Assembly (NCBI RefSeq): GCF_040801785.1
Contig: NZ_CP161805.1
Coordinates: 2,542,001 to 2,606,000, forward strand
Direction: 5' to 3'
DNA from: Sulfitobacter sp. LCG007
GTDB taxonomy: Bacteria > Pseudomonadota > Alphaproteobacteria > Rhodobacterales > Rhodobacteraceae
Length of the DNA stretch: 64,000 nt
Shown here: positions 33,709-42,833 of the stretch, in pieces
Layout: the number at the start of each line of letters is the position of its first letter
How positions within the stretch are numbered: position 1 is the first letter of the stretch
Notes under the pieces: model-generated
Databases searched by the model: none
What the model saw: the letters and a program-made list of their open reading frames with translations, nothing else
What the model was told of the DNA's origin: nothing
Position numbers and translations under genes: made by a program

Positions 33709-35562
33709 ATGCCCGACGACAGCTACACCTCGGCCCATCTGGTCGGCTGGCTCTGGCGAACCTACCTGAGAAAGCACCTGCCGGCCCTTTTGGTCGCGCT
33801 GGCCTTCATGACCCTGGAAGGTTCGATGCTGGGCGCGTTGGCCTATCTCATGGAGCCGATGTTCGACCAGGTCTTCGTTTCCGGCAACGGCCGGATGCTC
33901 ATTCTGGTCAGTTTCGTGCTGATCGGGATCTTTCTCGTGCGCGCCGTCTCGGGTGTGGTGCAGAAGGTGCTCCTGACGCGCATCTCGCAGAAGACGGCGG
34001 CCGAGCTGCGCATGGATCTGCTCGATCACATGATGAAACAGGACGGGGCCTTTCATCAGAGCCATCCGCCGGGCTTCCTGATCCAGCGGGTCCAGACGGA
34101 CGTCAACGCCGTCAACGATGTCTGGCGTGCGGTGATCACAGGCGCCGGGCGCGACGCGATCGGGCTTGTCGTGCTGCTGGGCGTCGCGATCAACGTCGAT
34201 CCGGTTTGGGCTCTGCTCGCCTGCATCGGCATCCCGATCCTCGTGCTTCCGGCGGCATTCGCGCAGAAATTCGTGCGTCAGCGGTCGCGAGAGGCCCGCG
34301 ATCTGGGCGCGACCCTCGCGACACGGCTCGACGAGGTGTTCCACGGCATCGTGCCGATCAAGCTGAATTCCCTCGAGGGATACCAGTCGCGCCAGTATCG
34401 CGACCTGACCAGGCTTTTCGTCCGCACCCAGGTGCGGACCGCCTTCGGCTCGGCGGCGATCCCCGCAATGATCGACATCATCTCGGGGCTCGGTTTCATG
34501 GCCGTGATCCTTTACGGCGGTTCCGAGATCATCGCCGGCGAGAAGACCATCGGCCAGTTCATGACCTTCTTCACCGCCATGGGCTTTGCCTTCGATCCGA
34601 TGCGCCGGCTTGGGTCGATGAGCGGACTCTGGCAGGTCGCCGCCTCGGCCATCGAGCGGCTGAAAGAGCTGATGGACGCGCCGGTCGTTCTGGAATCACC
34701 GGCAAGTCCTGCCCCGCTGCCGAGCGCGCCGCTGGATATCGTGCTGGAAGACGTGTCGCTTTCATATGGCGAGGCGCAGGTGCTGACGGATCTGTCCCTG
34801 ACCGCGCGCGCGGGCGAGACCACGGCGCTTGTCGGCGCGTCCGGAGCGGGCAAGTCGACGATCTTCAATCTGCTCACGCGGCTTGTCGATCCGGACAAGG
34901 GGTCCGTCCGGATCGGCGGGACCGAGGCGCGCGCGCTGGCCATACCGGACCTGCGCAGCCTCTTTTCGGTGGTCACGCAAGAGGCGCTGCTGTTCGACGA
35001 AACCCTGCGCGAGAATATCCTGCTGGGCCGGACGGACGTCAGCGACGAGAGATTGCGGGCCGTGCTCGACGCCGCCCATGTCAGCGATTTCGTCGACAAG
35101 CTTCAATACGGGCTCGACACCCGGGTCGGGCCGCGCGGCTCGGCTCTGTCCGGCGGACAGCGACAGCGGGTCGTCATTGCGCGCGCGCTTCTGCGCGATA
35201 CCCCGATCCTGCTGCTGGACGAGGCAACCTCTGCGCTTGATGCGCAATCCGAACAGGTGGTGCAGGACGCGCTCGACCGGCTGGCCGCAGGGCGCACGAC
35301 TGTGGTCATCGCGCACCGCCTGTCGACGATCCGCGGGGCGGACAAGATCGTCGTGATGGACCGGGGCCGTGTCGTCGACGAGGGCACGCATGAGGAATTG
35401 CTGGAACGGGGCGGGATCTACGCCGACCTCTACCGTCTGCAGTTCCAGGACGGCAAAATCGTCTCGGACAACCGCCTGATGCGTCCGGCGGTGGTCAAGG
35501 ACCCGGCGCAACCCGCCGTGATCTCGTTCTTCCAGCGCTGGAGCCAGGCGCTGTTCGGCTAG
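33709..35562 (+). CDS. MsbA-like ABC exporter (fused permease and ATPase)
   Basis: 617-residue half-transporter with a six-helix membrane domain and a C-terminal nucleotide-binding domain: Walker A GASGAGKST near residue 376, signature LSGGQRQRVV, Walker B LLLDEATSALD and H-loop AHRLST. The membrane domain (MEPMFDQVF; QRVQTDVNAVNDVWR) resembles the MsbA/lipid-flippase branch rather than the Atm1-type exporter at 3228-5081. The neighbouring glycosyltransferase fits an envelope role, but the two genes converge and are not one operon. Their stop codons overlap within CTAG at 35559-35562. Confidence 0.92.
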   Translation: MPDDSYTSAHLVGWLWRTYLRKHLPALLVALAFMTLEGSMLGALAYLMEPMFDQVFVSGNGRMLILVSFVLIGIFLVRAVSGVVQKVLLTRISQKTAAELRMDLLDHMMKQDGAFHQSHPPGFLIQRVQTDVNAVNDVWRAVITGAGRDAIGLVVLLGVAINVDPVWALLACIGIPILVLPAAFAQKFVRQRSREARDLGATLATRLDEVFHGIVPIKLNSLEGYQSRQYRDLTRLFVRTQVRTAFGSAAIPAMIDIISGLGFMAVILYGGSEIIAGEKTIGQFMTFFTAMGFAFDPMRRLGSMSGLWQVAASAIERLKELMDAPVVLESPASPAPLPSAPLDIVLEDVSLSYGEAQVLTDLSLTARAGETTALVGASGAGKSTIFNLLTRLVDPDKGSVRIGGTEARALAIPDLRSLFSVVTQEALLFDETLRENILLGRTDVSDERLRAVLDAAHVSDFVDKLQYGLDTRVGPRGSALSGGQRQRVVIARALLRDTPILLLDEATSALDAQSEQVVQDALDRLAAGRTTVVIAHRLSTIRGADKIVVMDRGRVVDEGTHEELLERGGIYADLYRLQFQDGKIVSDNRLMRPAVVKDPAQPAVISFFQRWSQALFG

Positions 35563-36233
35563 CGATTGTAGTCCTGCGCAAGGCGCTCGGGCGAGGCACC
35601 CAGGCCATAGCGCGTCAGCGTCCAGAGATTGCGCGACCCGCGGCGCAGCCATCCGCCGCGATGGTACTTTCCGGCGCTGGTCATCGCGCGCGCGTCAATT
35701 CGCGCCAGACGGCCCCTCAATGCGCGGACAAGCGCCACGTCCTCCATGAGAGGCTGATCCGGGTAGCCCCCGACATCCCGGTAAAGCTGTGCCGGAACCA
35801 GAAGGCCCTGGTCGCCATAGGGCAGGCCCATGCGGCTGCGCAGGTTCGCCCACAGTGCCACCAACCGCCCGCGCGCGCCGCCGGAAACGAAGCCCAGCCG
35901 GAACCAGCCCGCCTTTTGCGTCCCGAGATGTTCCAGCACCGGCTCGACCCATCCCGGGGCAAGAACCGTGTCGGCATGCAGGACAAGCATCCAGCTGCCC
36001 TTCGCCGCTTCGCATCCTCTTCGCAGCTGCCCCCCGCGCGAGGGCGCACCCTCGATGACGGTCGCACCCCAGGCCCGGGCAAGCGCAACCGTACCGTCAT
36101 CCGAACCGCCGTCGGACACGATCAGTTCGCGGATCAGTCCGGCCTCGAGGCCCGGCATGAGCGCATGCAGGCAACTGCCGAGCACGGGTTCGGCATTGAG
36201 GGTCGGAACGATCACCGAGACGGGTGCACGCAT
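35559..36233 (-). CDS. Family 2 glycosyltransferase (TIGR04283 type)
   Basis: 224-residue GT-A glycosyltransferase. SVIVPTLNAE opens the nucleotide-sugar-binding fold, VSDGGSDDGT gives the first Asp region, HADTVLAPGW is the DXD-like metal site, and GDQGLLVPAQLYRDVGGYP with PLMEDVAL is the C-terminal acceptor-side block typical of the TIGR04283 group. Some members of that group are linked to arsenosugar synthesis, but no ars genes are near, so the acceptor is unknown. No transmembrane segments are evident. Confidence 0.9.
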   Translation of the reverse strand: MRAPVSVIVPTLNAEPVLGSCLHALMPGLEAGLIRELIVSDGGSDDGTVALARAWGATVIEGAPSRGGQLRRGCEAAKGSWMLVLHADTVLAPGWVEPVLEHLGTQKAGWFRLGFVSGGARGRLVALWANLRSRMGLPYGDQGLLVPAQLYRDVGGYPDQPLMEDVALVRALRGRLARIDARAMTSAGKYHRGGWLRRGSRNLWTLTRYGLGASPERLAQDYNR

Positions 36234-36301
36234 ATGGTCGTACCTTTCATCCTTGCAGTCGGGGTTTTATATGCGATGCAGCCCTCGAATAGGAGTCCCC
36301 C

Positions 36302-37069
36302 ATGACCGATCGCCGCATCCTGCGCATCTCCGGCGCCGACAGGATCGAATTCCTGCAGGGCCTCGTGACGAACGATGTCCACAAGCTCGACAGCGGCATG
36401 GTCTACGCCGCCCTGCTGACCCCGCAAGGCAAGTACATCGCGGATTTCTTCCTGTCGCGCGACGGCGACAGCGTCCTTCTCGATGTCGCGGAGCCACACG
36501 CCGACGGGCTGGCGCAGAGGCTCGCGATGTACAGGCTCAGGGCGGATGTCAGGATCGACGAGACGGGGCTTCACCTGCACCGGGGTCTGGGCGAGCCCCC
36601 CGAGGACGGCTTTGCCGATCCGCGTTCGCCCGCGCTTGGCTGGCGGGCCTACCGCGATGCGCCGCAGGACACGGATGACGTCGACTGGACCGCGTTGCGC
36701 GTGGAGCATCTGGTGCCGGAAACGGGGGTGGAACTGACGCCCGACAGCTTCATCCTGGAGGCCGGATTCGAGCGGCTCTCGGGGGTCGATTTCCGCAAGG
36801 GCTGCTATGTCGGACAGGAAGTCACCGCGCGCATGAAGCACAAGACAGAGCTGCGCAAGGGTCTGGCGCGGGTTCTCGTGGACGGGCATGCAGAGCCGGG
36901 AACCGAGATTACCGCAGAGGGCAAGGCGGCCGGAATGCTGCTGAGCCGGTCCGGCAACCGCGCCATCGCCTATCTGCGCTTCGACCGCACCACCCACGCG
37001 ATGCTTGCCGGAACCGCTCACGTCAGCCTCGACGCTGACAGTCCGGTCGGGGGCCCGGCACGCAAATAG
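36302..37069 (+). CDS. ygfZ: YgfZ/GcvT-fold folate-binding protein
   Basis: 255-residue member of the COG0354 family that uses tetrahydrofolate and supports Fe-S protein repair and assembly and tRNA thiomodification. The diagnostic motif KGCYVGQEVTARM (166-178) includes the conserved Cys168. The N-terminal LQGLVTNDV and QGKYIADFFL blocks match the GcvT-like fold. Length is shorter than E. coli YgfZ but usual for alphaproteobacteria. It is divergent from the glycosyltransferase (68 bases) and converges with the DUF1178 gene. Confidence 0.93.
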   Translation: MTDRRILRISGADRIEFLQGLVTNDVHKLDSGMVYAALLTPQGKYIADFFLSRDGDSVLLDVAEPHADGLAQRLAMYRLRADVRIDETGLHLHRGLGEPPEDGFADPRSPALGWRAYRDAPQDTDDVDWTALRVEHLVPETGVELTPDSFILEAGFERLSGVDFRKGCYVGQEVTARMKHKTELRKGLARVLVDGHAEPGTEITAEGKAAGMLLSRSGNRAIAYLRFDRTTHAMLAGTAHVSLDADSPVGGPARK

Positions 37070-37097
37070 CGCGGGGAAAGCCCCCCTTGCGCGCTGT

Positions 37098-37520
37098 TCA
37101 GTTGGTCTTTCGGCTGGAGAGAAACGGCAATGGCGCCACCGGTATGCCCTCCTCGATCAGCGCCTTGGCCTCCTTGCCGGTCGCCTCGCCGTAGATCGCG
37201 CGTTCGGGCGTCGCGCCGAGATACATCGAACGGGCCTCCATGGCGAACCTGGGACCGACGTAGTCGGCGTTCTCCTCGATATGTCTGCGCAACTCCGACA
37301 GGGCGCGCTCGCGCTCGCCCGAGGGTCTGGAAAGTTGCCCGGAATCAGGACGCTCGGCGGTCGACACGTTCGGCGCCATCAACGCCTTGCTGACACCATC
37401 CCCACCGCATACCGCGCAGGCCAGATGGCCCGCCTTCTGAAGCGCATCGAAGGCCGCCGCCGACTGGAACCAGCTTTCGAAATCATGTCCGTCGGCGCAT
37501 TTCAACTTGTACTGGATCAT
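37098..37520 (-). CDS. DUF1178 family protein
   Basis: 140 residues. The N-terminus MIQYKLKCADGHDFESWF and the CAVCGG knuckle (Cys35, Cys38, with Cys8 upstream) suggest a zinc-ribbon-like site. The C-terminal EAKALIEEGIPVAPLPF is the DUF1178 signature. Function unknown. It is divergent from modA across 110 bases. Confidence 0.92.
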   Translation of the reverse strand: MIQYKLKCADGHDFESWFQSAAAFDALQKAGHLACAVCGGDGVSKALMAPNVSTAERPDSGQLSRPSGERERALSELRRHIEENADYVGPRFAMEARSMYLGATPERAIYGEATGKEAKALIEEGIPVAPLPFLSSRKTN

Positions 37521-37630
37521 GCTCGTTCATGGATTCAAGGATTTAGCATGCATCAATTGGGGCACGATCCGCGCTCCGTCAAGTGCTGCGCCCGCCCGGG
37601 CGCTGCTGCTTGTGAAAGGCCGAGGCGTGA

Positions 37631-38392
37631 ATGATACTCGCGCGCATGAGCCGCATTGCCTTCCTCCTGGCGTTCCTCTCGCTGCTGCTGCAGCCCGCTG
37701 GCCGGGCCGAGGCGCAGTTGACGGTCTTCGCCGCCGCAAGCCTGCGCGAGGCGCTGGACGAGGCGGGCGCGGCCTCGGGGCTCGACCCTGTGATGTCCTA
37801 TGCGGGCTCGGGCGCGATCGCGCGCCAGATCGCGCAGGGCGCCCCCGCCGACGTGGTTTTCCTGGCCAATGCGCAGTGGATGGACTGGCTTGGGAACGAG
37901 GGACTGCTGCTGCCGGGCACGCGCCGCGACCTGCTGGGAAACGCGCTTGTGCTGATCGGCCCCGCGGGATCCGCGCCCCTGCCCGACCCCGATGCCGGCA
38001 TGCTGCTTGAACGTCTCGATGGCGGGCGGCTTGCGATGGGCGAGCGCGTCTCGGTCCCGGCGGGCAGCTATGCGAAGGCATGGCTGGACCGCATCGGCGC
38101 ATGGGAGACGGTCGTGCCCCATCTGGCGGAAACCGCCGACGTTCGCGGCGCGCTGGCCTTCGTGGCCCTCGGAGAGGCCCCGCTCGGGATCGTATATGCC
38201 ACCGATGCGGTGGCCGAACCGCGGGTCGGGGTGCTCTGGACCGTGCCGGAGGACCAGTATCCGGCCATCCTCTACCCTGCCGCAGCGGTGACGGAGGCGG
38301 GCCGCGATTTCCTCGACTTCCTCGCCTCGCCCCGGGCGGCCGCGATCTTCCGCCGCCACGGCTTCCGCACCCTCGGGGCAGGCCTCCCATGA
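37631..38392 (+). CDS. modA: Molybdate ABC transporter, periplasmic binding protein
   Basis: 253-residue secreted molybdate (and tungstate) receptor. A Sec signal peptide (about 1-28, ending RAEA) precedes the mature start QLTVFAAASL, the classic ModA opening whose Ser and Ala backbone hold the oxyanion. GSGAIARQI, APADVVFLAN and GIVYATDA are the other ligand-site loops. The stop overlaps the modB start as ATGA (38389-38392). No ModE box was recognised upstream. Confidence 0.95.
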   Translation: MILARMSRIAFLLAFLSLLLQPAGRAEAQLTVFAAASLREALDEAGAASGLDPVMSYAGSGAIARQIAQGAPADVVFLANAQWMDWLGNEGLLLPGTRRDLLGNALVLIGPAGSAPLPDPDAGMLLERLDGGRLAMGERVSVPAGSYAKAWLDRIGAWETVVPHLAETADVRGALAFVALGEAPLGIVYATDAVAEPRVGVLWTVPEDQYPAILYPAAAVTEAGRDFLDFLASPRAAAIFRRHGFRTLGAGLP

Positions 38393-39078
38393 TCGAGGCC
38401 GCCGGCTGGGCCGCGCTGCGCCTTTCGCTCTGGGTGGCCCTGTGGTCGACAGTCTGCGCCCTGCCCTTCGCGATCTGGGCGGCATGGGCGCTGGCGCGCC
38501 GCGAGTTTCGCGGCAAGGCGCTGCTCAACGCGGCCGTCCACCTTCCGCTTGTCCTGCCGCCTGTGGTGACAGGCTACCTTCTGCTGCTGGGCTTCGGGCG
38601 TCACGCGCCCCTCGGCCAGTTCCTCGAGGACTGGTTCGGGCTTGTCTTCTCCTTCCGCTGGACCGGTGCGGCGCTGGCCGCCGCGGTGATGAGCTTCCCG
38701 CTCATGGTCCGGGCCATCCGGCTCGCATTCGAGGCAGTCGACATGAAGCTTGAACAGGCGGCGGCAACCCTTGGCGCGCCGGGCTGGGCGCTGTTTGCCC
38801 GGGTGACGCTGCCGCTTGCCCTGCCCGGCGTCCTTGCCGGCGCGGTCATGGGCTTTGCCAAGGCGCTCGGCGAGTTCGGCGCCACGATCACCTTCGTCGC
38901 GAACATCCCCGGACAGACGCAGACCCTGCCAAGCGCGATATATTCTCTGCTTCAGGTTCCCGGCGCCGAGCGTCAGGCCGCGGCACTGGTCATTCTGGCC
39001 TGCGGCTTCGCCATCGGGGCCGTCCTCGTTTCCGAATGGCTTGCCCGCAGGGTCGCGGCGCGGATCGCAGGCGCATGA
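38389..39078 (+). CDS. modB: Molybdate ABC transporter, permease
   Basis: 229-residue inner-membrane permease with five to six helices. The cytoplasmic EAA loop that contacts the ATPase is EQAAATLGAPGWALFARVTLP, followed by FAKALGEFGAT, typical of ModB/CysT. LPLVLPPVVTGYLLL is the conserved second helix. Translationally coupled to modA and modC by ATGA overlaps at both ends. Confidence 0.95.
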   Translation: MIEAAGWAALRLSLWVALWSTVCALPFAIWAAWALARREFRGKALLNAAVHLPLVLPPVVTGYLLLLGFGRHAPLGQFLEDWFGLVFSFRWTGAALAAAVMSFPLMVRAIRLAFEAVDMKLEQAAATLGAPGWALFARVTLPLALPGVLAGAVMGFAKALGEFGATITFVANIPGQTQTLPSAIYSLLQVPGAERQAAALVILACGFAIGAVLVSEWLARRVAARIAGA

Positions 39079-40163
39079 GCCTTTCGGTCGCCTTGTCCCA
39101 TCGCTTCCCTGATGCGGCCCTCGATCTCGCCTTCGAGGGCGGGCCGGGGATCACCGCACTCTTCGGCCGTTCGGGGGCCGGAAAGACCACGGTCATCAAC
39201 ATCATCGCCGGGCTGATGCGGCCGGATCGCGGACGCGTGGCGGTCAACGGCCGTGTCCTGCTTGACACCGGCGCGGGCGTATTCCTGCCCGCCCACCGCC
39301 GCCGGCTGGGCTACGTGTTTCAGGATGCCCGGCTCTTTCCGCATCTCGACGTCCGCCAGAACCTGTCGTTCGGCATCCGCTATGCCGCGACGGACCGGGC
39401 GGGTCCCGGCATCGGGGAGGTCGCCGACCTGCTCGGTATCGCGGCCCTCATGGGTCGGACGCCCGCGACGCTGTCGGGCGGCGAGAAGAGCCGCGTCGCC
39501 CTGGGCCGCGCCTTGCTGAGCCGTCCGGACATGCTGCTCATGGACGAACCGCTCGCGTCGCTGGACACGGCGCGAAAGCAGGACATCCTGCCCTATCTCG
39601 AGCGCCTGCGCGACGGACCGCTGAAGCTTCCGATCCTCTACGTGAGCCATTCCCTGGACGAGGTGGCCCGGCTTGCCGACACGCTGGTGCTCATCCGCGA
39701 CGGGCAGGTCGCGGCGCAGGGGCCGCTCTTCGACGTGCTGGCCGATCCCGCGGCGGTGCCCCTGATCGGCGTGCGCGACGCGGGCGCAGTGATCGAGGCG
39801 ACAGTCCTCTCGCACGCAAGCGACGGCCTGACCAGCCTGCAGATCAGCGCGGGCCAGATCGAACTGCCCGGCGTGCAGGCCCCGACCGGCGCGCGGGTTC
39901 GCCTGCGGGTGCTCGCGCAGGACGTCATCCTCGCCACGACGCGTCCCGAGGGGCTGTCCTCCCGCAATATCCTTCCGGTGACGGTGACCGCGATCCATCC
40001 CGGAGGCGGCCCGGGGGCGGCGGTGGCGCTTGCCTGCGGCAGCGACCGGCTGCTGGCACGGGTGACCGCACGCGCGGTGTCGGAAATGGGATTGCGGCCG
40101 GGCCAGGACTGCTACGCCATCTTCCAGGCCACCACCGTGGCCCCCGGCAGCATCGGACGCTGA
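39075..40163 (+). CDS. modC: Molybdate ABC transporter, ATPase
   Basis: 362-residue ATPase. Walker A GRSGAGKTT (31-39), signature LSGGEKSRVALGRALL, Walker B LLMDEPLASLD and an H-loop in YVSHSLDEV. The C-terminal part (about 290-362) is a TOBE/Mop molybdate-binding domain (SSRNILPVTV) that can inhibit import when the cell is replete. It converges with the EcsC gene, with 14 bases between. It supplies molybdate for enzymes such as the molybdenum hydroxylase at 24320-26617. Confidence 0.95.
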   Translation: MSLSVALSHRFPDAALDLAFEGGPGITALFGRSGAGKTTVINIIAGLMRPDRGRVAVNGRVLLDTGAGVFLPAHRRRLGYVFQDARLFPHLDVRQNLSFGIRYAATDRAGPGIGEVADLLGIAALMGRTPATLSGGEKSRVALGRALLSRPDMLLMDEPLASLDTARKQDILPYLERLRDGPLKLPILYVSHSLDEVARLADTLVLIRDGQVAAQGPLFDVLADPAAVPLIGVRDAGAVIEATVLSHASDGLTSLQISAGQIELPGVQAPTGARVRLRVLAQDVILATTRPEGLSSRNILPVTVTAIHPGGGPGAAVALACGSDRLLARVTARAVSEMGLRPGQDCYAIFQATTVAPGSIGR

Positions 40164-40177
40164 GCGCAGGCGCCGCC

Positions 40178-40945
40178 CTACCGCGGCCGCGCGACCTTTC
40201 CACCGACCCGCATCCGCAATCGCTCGGTCAGTTCGGAGACGGGTACATCGGCGTCGATCGCGAGCTTGCGCAGCGCGAAATGCACATGCGCCATATCCTG
40301 ATAGTAGCTGGTATAGGCATAGTTGGTCGCCGCCCCCGCCACCGCGCCCAGGATCGGCACCGCCTGCGCGGCAAGCTTCTGGCCCATCACGAGCGCAAGC
40401 CGGGGCGCCACCTTCGAGATGATGCCCTGGACGGCCGCGCCGGTCAGGGTGATCCGGGTCGAGAGGAAGGCAAGATCGGCGCCGTCATCGACCGAGAGTG
40501 GACCGGCTGAGGCGAAGACCTGAATGCAGTCGAACTGAACGTTCTCGGCCTCGGGGTCAAAGCCGTATTCCGCGGCAACCCCCTCGATCACCCGCAACAG
40601 CAGCGTGGTCGTCACCGGAAGCTCGGCCAGCGCCGTCGGCAGGCCACCCGCGCCACCCGCCGCGCCCATCGCCGCGCTGACGGCGGAATTGAGCCAGCTC
40701 TTCTGATCCCTGACCACCGCGCGCGAGCCGTGAGCCGCCCTGAGGGCCTGGTTCAGCGCCTTGACGGTCGCGTCCTGAAGCCCCTCGCGCACGGGGCGGG
40801 GAAGCCGGTCGATCAGGCTTTCGGCCCGTCCACCGATCAGGTTCAGCACATCGATGCCGAGCCCGCCGGCGTTCGAGTAGCGCGTGGCGATACGGTCGAG
40901 TTCGGCTTCCACATCCACAGGGTCGACGGTCTGCAACTCGTTCAT
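40178..40945 (-). CDS. EcsC family protein
   Basis: 255-residue protein matching the EcsC domain (named from the Bacillus ecs operon). The N-terminal half is helical. GAAGGAGGLPTALAELPVTTTLLLRVI is the conserved Gly-rich hydrophobic hairpin, and the second half contains AVQGIISKVAPRLALVMGQK and a Tyr-rich segment (NYAYTSYYQD). It is probably membrane-associated. Molecular function is not established for the family. Confidence 0.88.
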   Translation of the reverse strand: MNELQTVDPVDVEAELDRIATRYSNAGGLGIDVLNLIGGRAESLIDRLPRPVREGLQDATVKALNQALRAAHGSRAVVRDQKSWLNSAVSAAMGAAGGAGGLPTALAELPVTTTLLLRVIEGVAAEYGFDPEAENVQFDCIQVFASAGPLSVDDGADLAFLSTRITLTGAAVQGIISKVAPRLALVMGQKLAAQAVPILGAVAGAATNYAYTSYYQDMAHVHFALRKLAIDADVPVSELTERLRMRVGGKVARPR

Positions 40946-40993
40946 GCCATTCTCCGAAGCTTCAGCCGAAACGTGGGCATTCCGCCCGCCATT

Positions 40994-41491
40994 TCAATGC
41001 GCGACGTCGCTCCAGCGCGTAACCTTGCCGACGATTCCATCCCATGCCCCCGGCACCAGCGCCTGCCCCAGGACCCGCTCGGGGTTGGTCGGCGGCGGCA
41101 TGACGACGTCGGCGAGCCTGGTGAAGCCGAACCGTCCGTAGTAGGGCGAATCGCCCACGAGCATCACCCGCGACCAGCCGCGCAGCACCGCGACGCCGAG
41201 GGATTCCCGGATCAGCCAGCCCGCAAGCCCCTCGCCCTGACGCGTGGGATGCACAGCAACCGGCCCCAAGAGCAGCGTGGGGGCCGCGCCCACGCGCACC
41301 GGCCAGTAGCGGATCGCCCCGGCCAGGATGCCATCGGGGTCGCGGGCGACCTGGCTGAGCCCGGCAACCGGGTCGATCCCGTCGCGCAGCCGGTATGAGG
41401 ACAGCGCTTCGCGGCCTGGCGCGAAACACAGGTCGTAAAGCGCCTCCACCTCGTGGTAGTCGTGCCGGGTCTCGGGCGTCAGGGTGTACAA
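40994..41491 (-). CDS. GNAT-family N-acetyltransferase (YhbS-like)
   Basis: 165 residues with the acetyl-CoA-binding signature LGPVAVHPTRQGEGLAGWLIRE (about 75-96; the QGxGxA pyrophosphate loop is present) and the later SPYYGRFGF block seen in YhbS-type acetyltransferases. The substrate is unknown. It is divergent from the flavin reductase gene and 48 bases upstream of EcsC on the same strand. Confidence 0.9.
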   Translation of the reverse strand: MYTLTPETRHDYHEVEALYDLCFAPGREALSSYRLRDGIDPVAGLSQVARDPDGILAGAIRYWPVRVGAAPTLLLGPVAVHPTRQGEGLAGWLIRESLGVAVLRGWSRVMLVGDSPYYGRFGFTRLADVVMPPPTNPERVLGQALVPGAWDGIVGKVTRWSDVAH

Positions 41492-41575
41492 GTGCTTGCG
41501 GCCGCAGGGGTGTTTCGGGTTGGCCCCGGCCTTAACATGGCGCTAGATGCGCCGCAATTGACCAGGAGAAGACGC

Positions 41576-42181
41576 ATGTTCTACCGCCCCGAGGATGGCC
41601 ATGGGCTGCCGCACAACCCCTTCAACGCCATCGTGACGCCACGGCCCATCGGCTGGATCTCGACACGGGATGCCGAGGGGCGCAACAACCTCGCGCCCTA
41701 TTCCTTCTTCAACGGCGTGGCCTACACCCCGCCGCAGGTCATCTTCTCGAACACCTCGGCGAAACCCGACCGCGACGGCACCAAGGATTCGGTCGGCAAC
41801 ATCCGCGAGACCGGCGTCTTCTGCGTCAACATCGTCGAATACGCCATGCGGGACGCGATGAACGCCACCTCGGCCGCTCTGCCGCGCGAGGTCGACGAAT
41901 TCGTCAATGCCGGACTGACGCCGATCGAGTGCGAGACGATCGACTGCGCCCGTGTCGGCGGGGCGCCCGCATCGCTCGAATGCAGGGTCAGCCAGATCGT
42001 CAAGATCGAGGGCGAGCACAATTACATGGTTATCGGCACCGTCACCGGCGTGCATTTGCGCGACGATACGATCGTGGACGGCCGCTTCGACGTGACCACC
42101 TTCCAGCCGCTCTCGCGGCTCGGCTACCGGGACTACGCGAGGGTCACGGAACTGTTCGAACTCAAGCGCCCCGACGATTGA
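41576..42181 (+). CDS. Flavin reductase-like FMN-binding protein
   Basis: 201-residue split-barrel flavoprotein of the flavin_reduct family (COG1853). TPRPIGWISTRDAEGRNNLAPYSFFNGVAYTPP is the FMN-binding N-terminal block, and GEHNYMVIGTVTGVHL is the second barrel strand. Members reduce flavins with NAD(P)H or act as partner reductases for oxygenases. AGGAG lies 11 bases before the ATG at 41576. It converges with the dioxygenase/hydrolase operon and is separated from it by a strong hairpin. Confidence 0.92.
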   Translation: MFYRPEDGHGLPHNPFNAIVTPRPIGWISTRDAEGRNNLAPYSFFNGVAYTPPQVIFSNTSAKPDRDGTKDSVGNIRETGVFCVNIVEYAMRDAMNATSAALPREVDEFVNAGLTPIECETIDCARVGGAPASLECRVSQIVKIEGEHNYMVIGTVTGVHLRDDTIVDGRFDVTTFQPLSRLGYRDYARVTELFELKRPDD

Positions 42182-42182
42182 T

Positions 42183-42208
42183 CCGGCCCGCCATCTGCGG
42201 CGGGCCGG
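42183..42208. terminator. Bidirectional hairpin between convergent genes
   Basis: Perfect 10-bp stem CCGGCCCGCC (42183-42192) / GGCGGGCCGG (42199-42208) with a 6-base loop, starting two bases after the flavin reductase stop and ending eight bases before the stop of the carboxylesterase gene. There is no T-run, so it would act as a weak or Rho-assisted terminator or an mRNA 3'-end stabiliser in both directions. Confidence 0.6.
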
Positions 42209-42216
42209 AGGCGCGA

Positions 42217-42822
42217 TCAGGCCCTGAAGAGGTCCTGAAGCGGCGGCAATTCCGACGGACGAAGTTCGTGCCCGCCGTCATGGACCTGCGACGTGACGCT
42301 GGCACCCTGCGCCGTGAACCAGTCGACGAGGGCACGTGTCATCGGCCAGGGGCAGATCGGGTCCTGTCGCCCGGCGGATATCAGAACCTGCGTCCCGGCC
42401 AGACCGGGAACGGGGTCGGGCTTCCACGGGATCAGCGGATGCAGCAGGCCGATCCGTTCGAAGAGACCAGGCCGCAGCATCGCGACCGAGGCGAGGATAT
42501 TGGCTCCGTTCGAATAGCCGAAGCCGTAGACCGGGCTGGCCGGGTGGGCGTCTTTCCAGCGCATCACGAATTCTGCCATCGCATCCGTCCGGCGGGCGAG
42601 ATCGGCCATGTGGTAGACGCCCTCGCCCGTGCGGCGGAAGAAGCGCAGCGCCCCATGTTCCGAAACGTCGCCGCGCGGCGAGACGACGCCCGCCCCGGGC
42701 ACGAGCTGCACGGCCAGTTCGAAGAACTGGTTCTCGTCGCCGCCGGTCCCGTGGAAGGCGAAGATCAGCGGCTTTCCCTCGGCGGGCGCCCGCGTGAGGG
42801 CATGGTATCCTTCGTCTGGCAT
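42217..42822 (-). CDS. Alpha/beta-hydrolase, phospholipase/carboxylesterase type (MhqD-like)
   Basis: 201-residue serine hydrolase of the phospholipase/carboxylesterase family. Nucleophile elbow GYSNG with Ser104; Asp154 (GRQDPICP) and His185 (GGHELRP) complete the triad; FHGTGGDENQ (23-32) forms the oxyanion hole. It starts 11 bases after the ring-cleaving dioxygenase gene on the same strand. This dioxygenase-plus-carboxylesterase pairing matches MhqO/MhqD of Bacillus, which protect against quinones. A quinone or aromatic stress role is inferred from that context. Confidence 0.9.
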   Translation of the reverse strand: MPDEGYHALTRAPAEGKPLIFAFHGTGGDENQFFELAVQLVPGAGVVSPRGDVSEHGALRFFRRTGEGVYHMADLARRTDAMAEFVMRWKDAHPASPVYGFGYSNGANILASVAMLRPGLFERIGLLHPLIPWKPDPVPGLAGTQVLISAGRQDPICPWPMTRALVDWFTAQGASVTSQVHDGGHELRPSELPPLQDLFRA

Positions 42823-42833
42823 GTCGCTTCTCC

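Noticed and set aside
35559-36233. Arsenosugar biosynthesis locus
   Set aside because: The glycosyltransferase resembles the TIGR04283 group, but no arsM, arsS or other arsenic genes are nearby.
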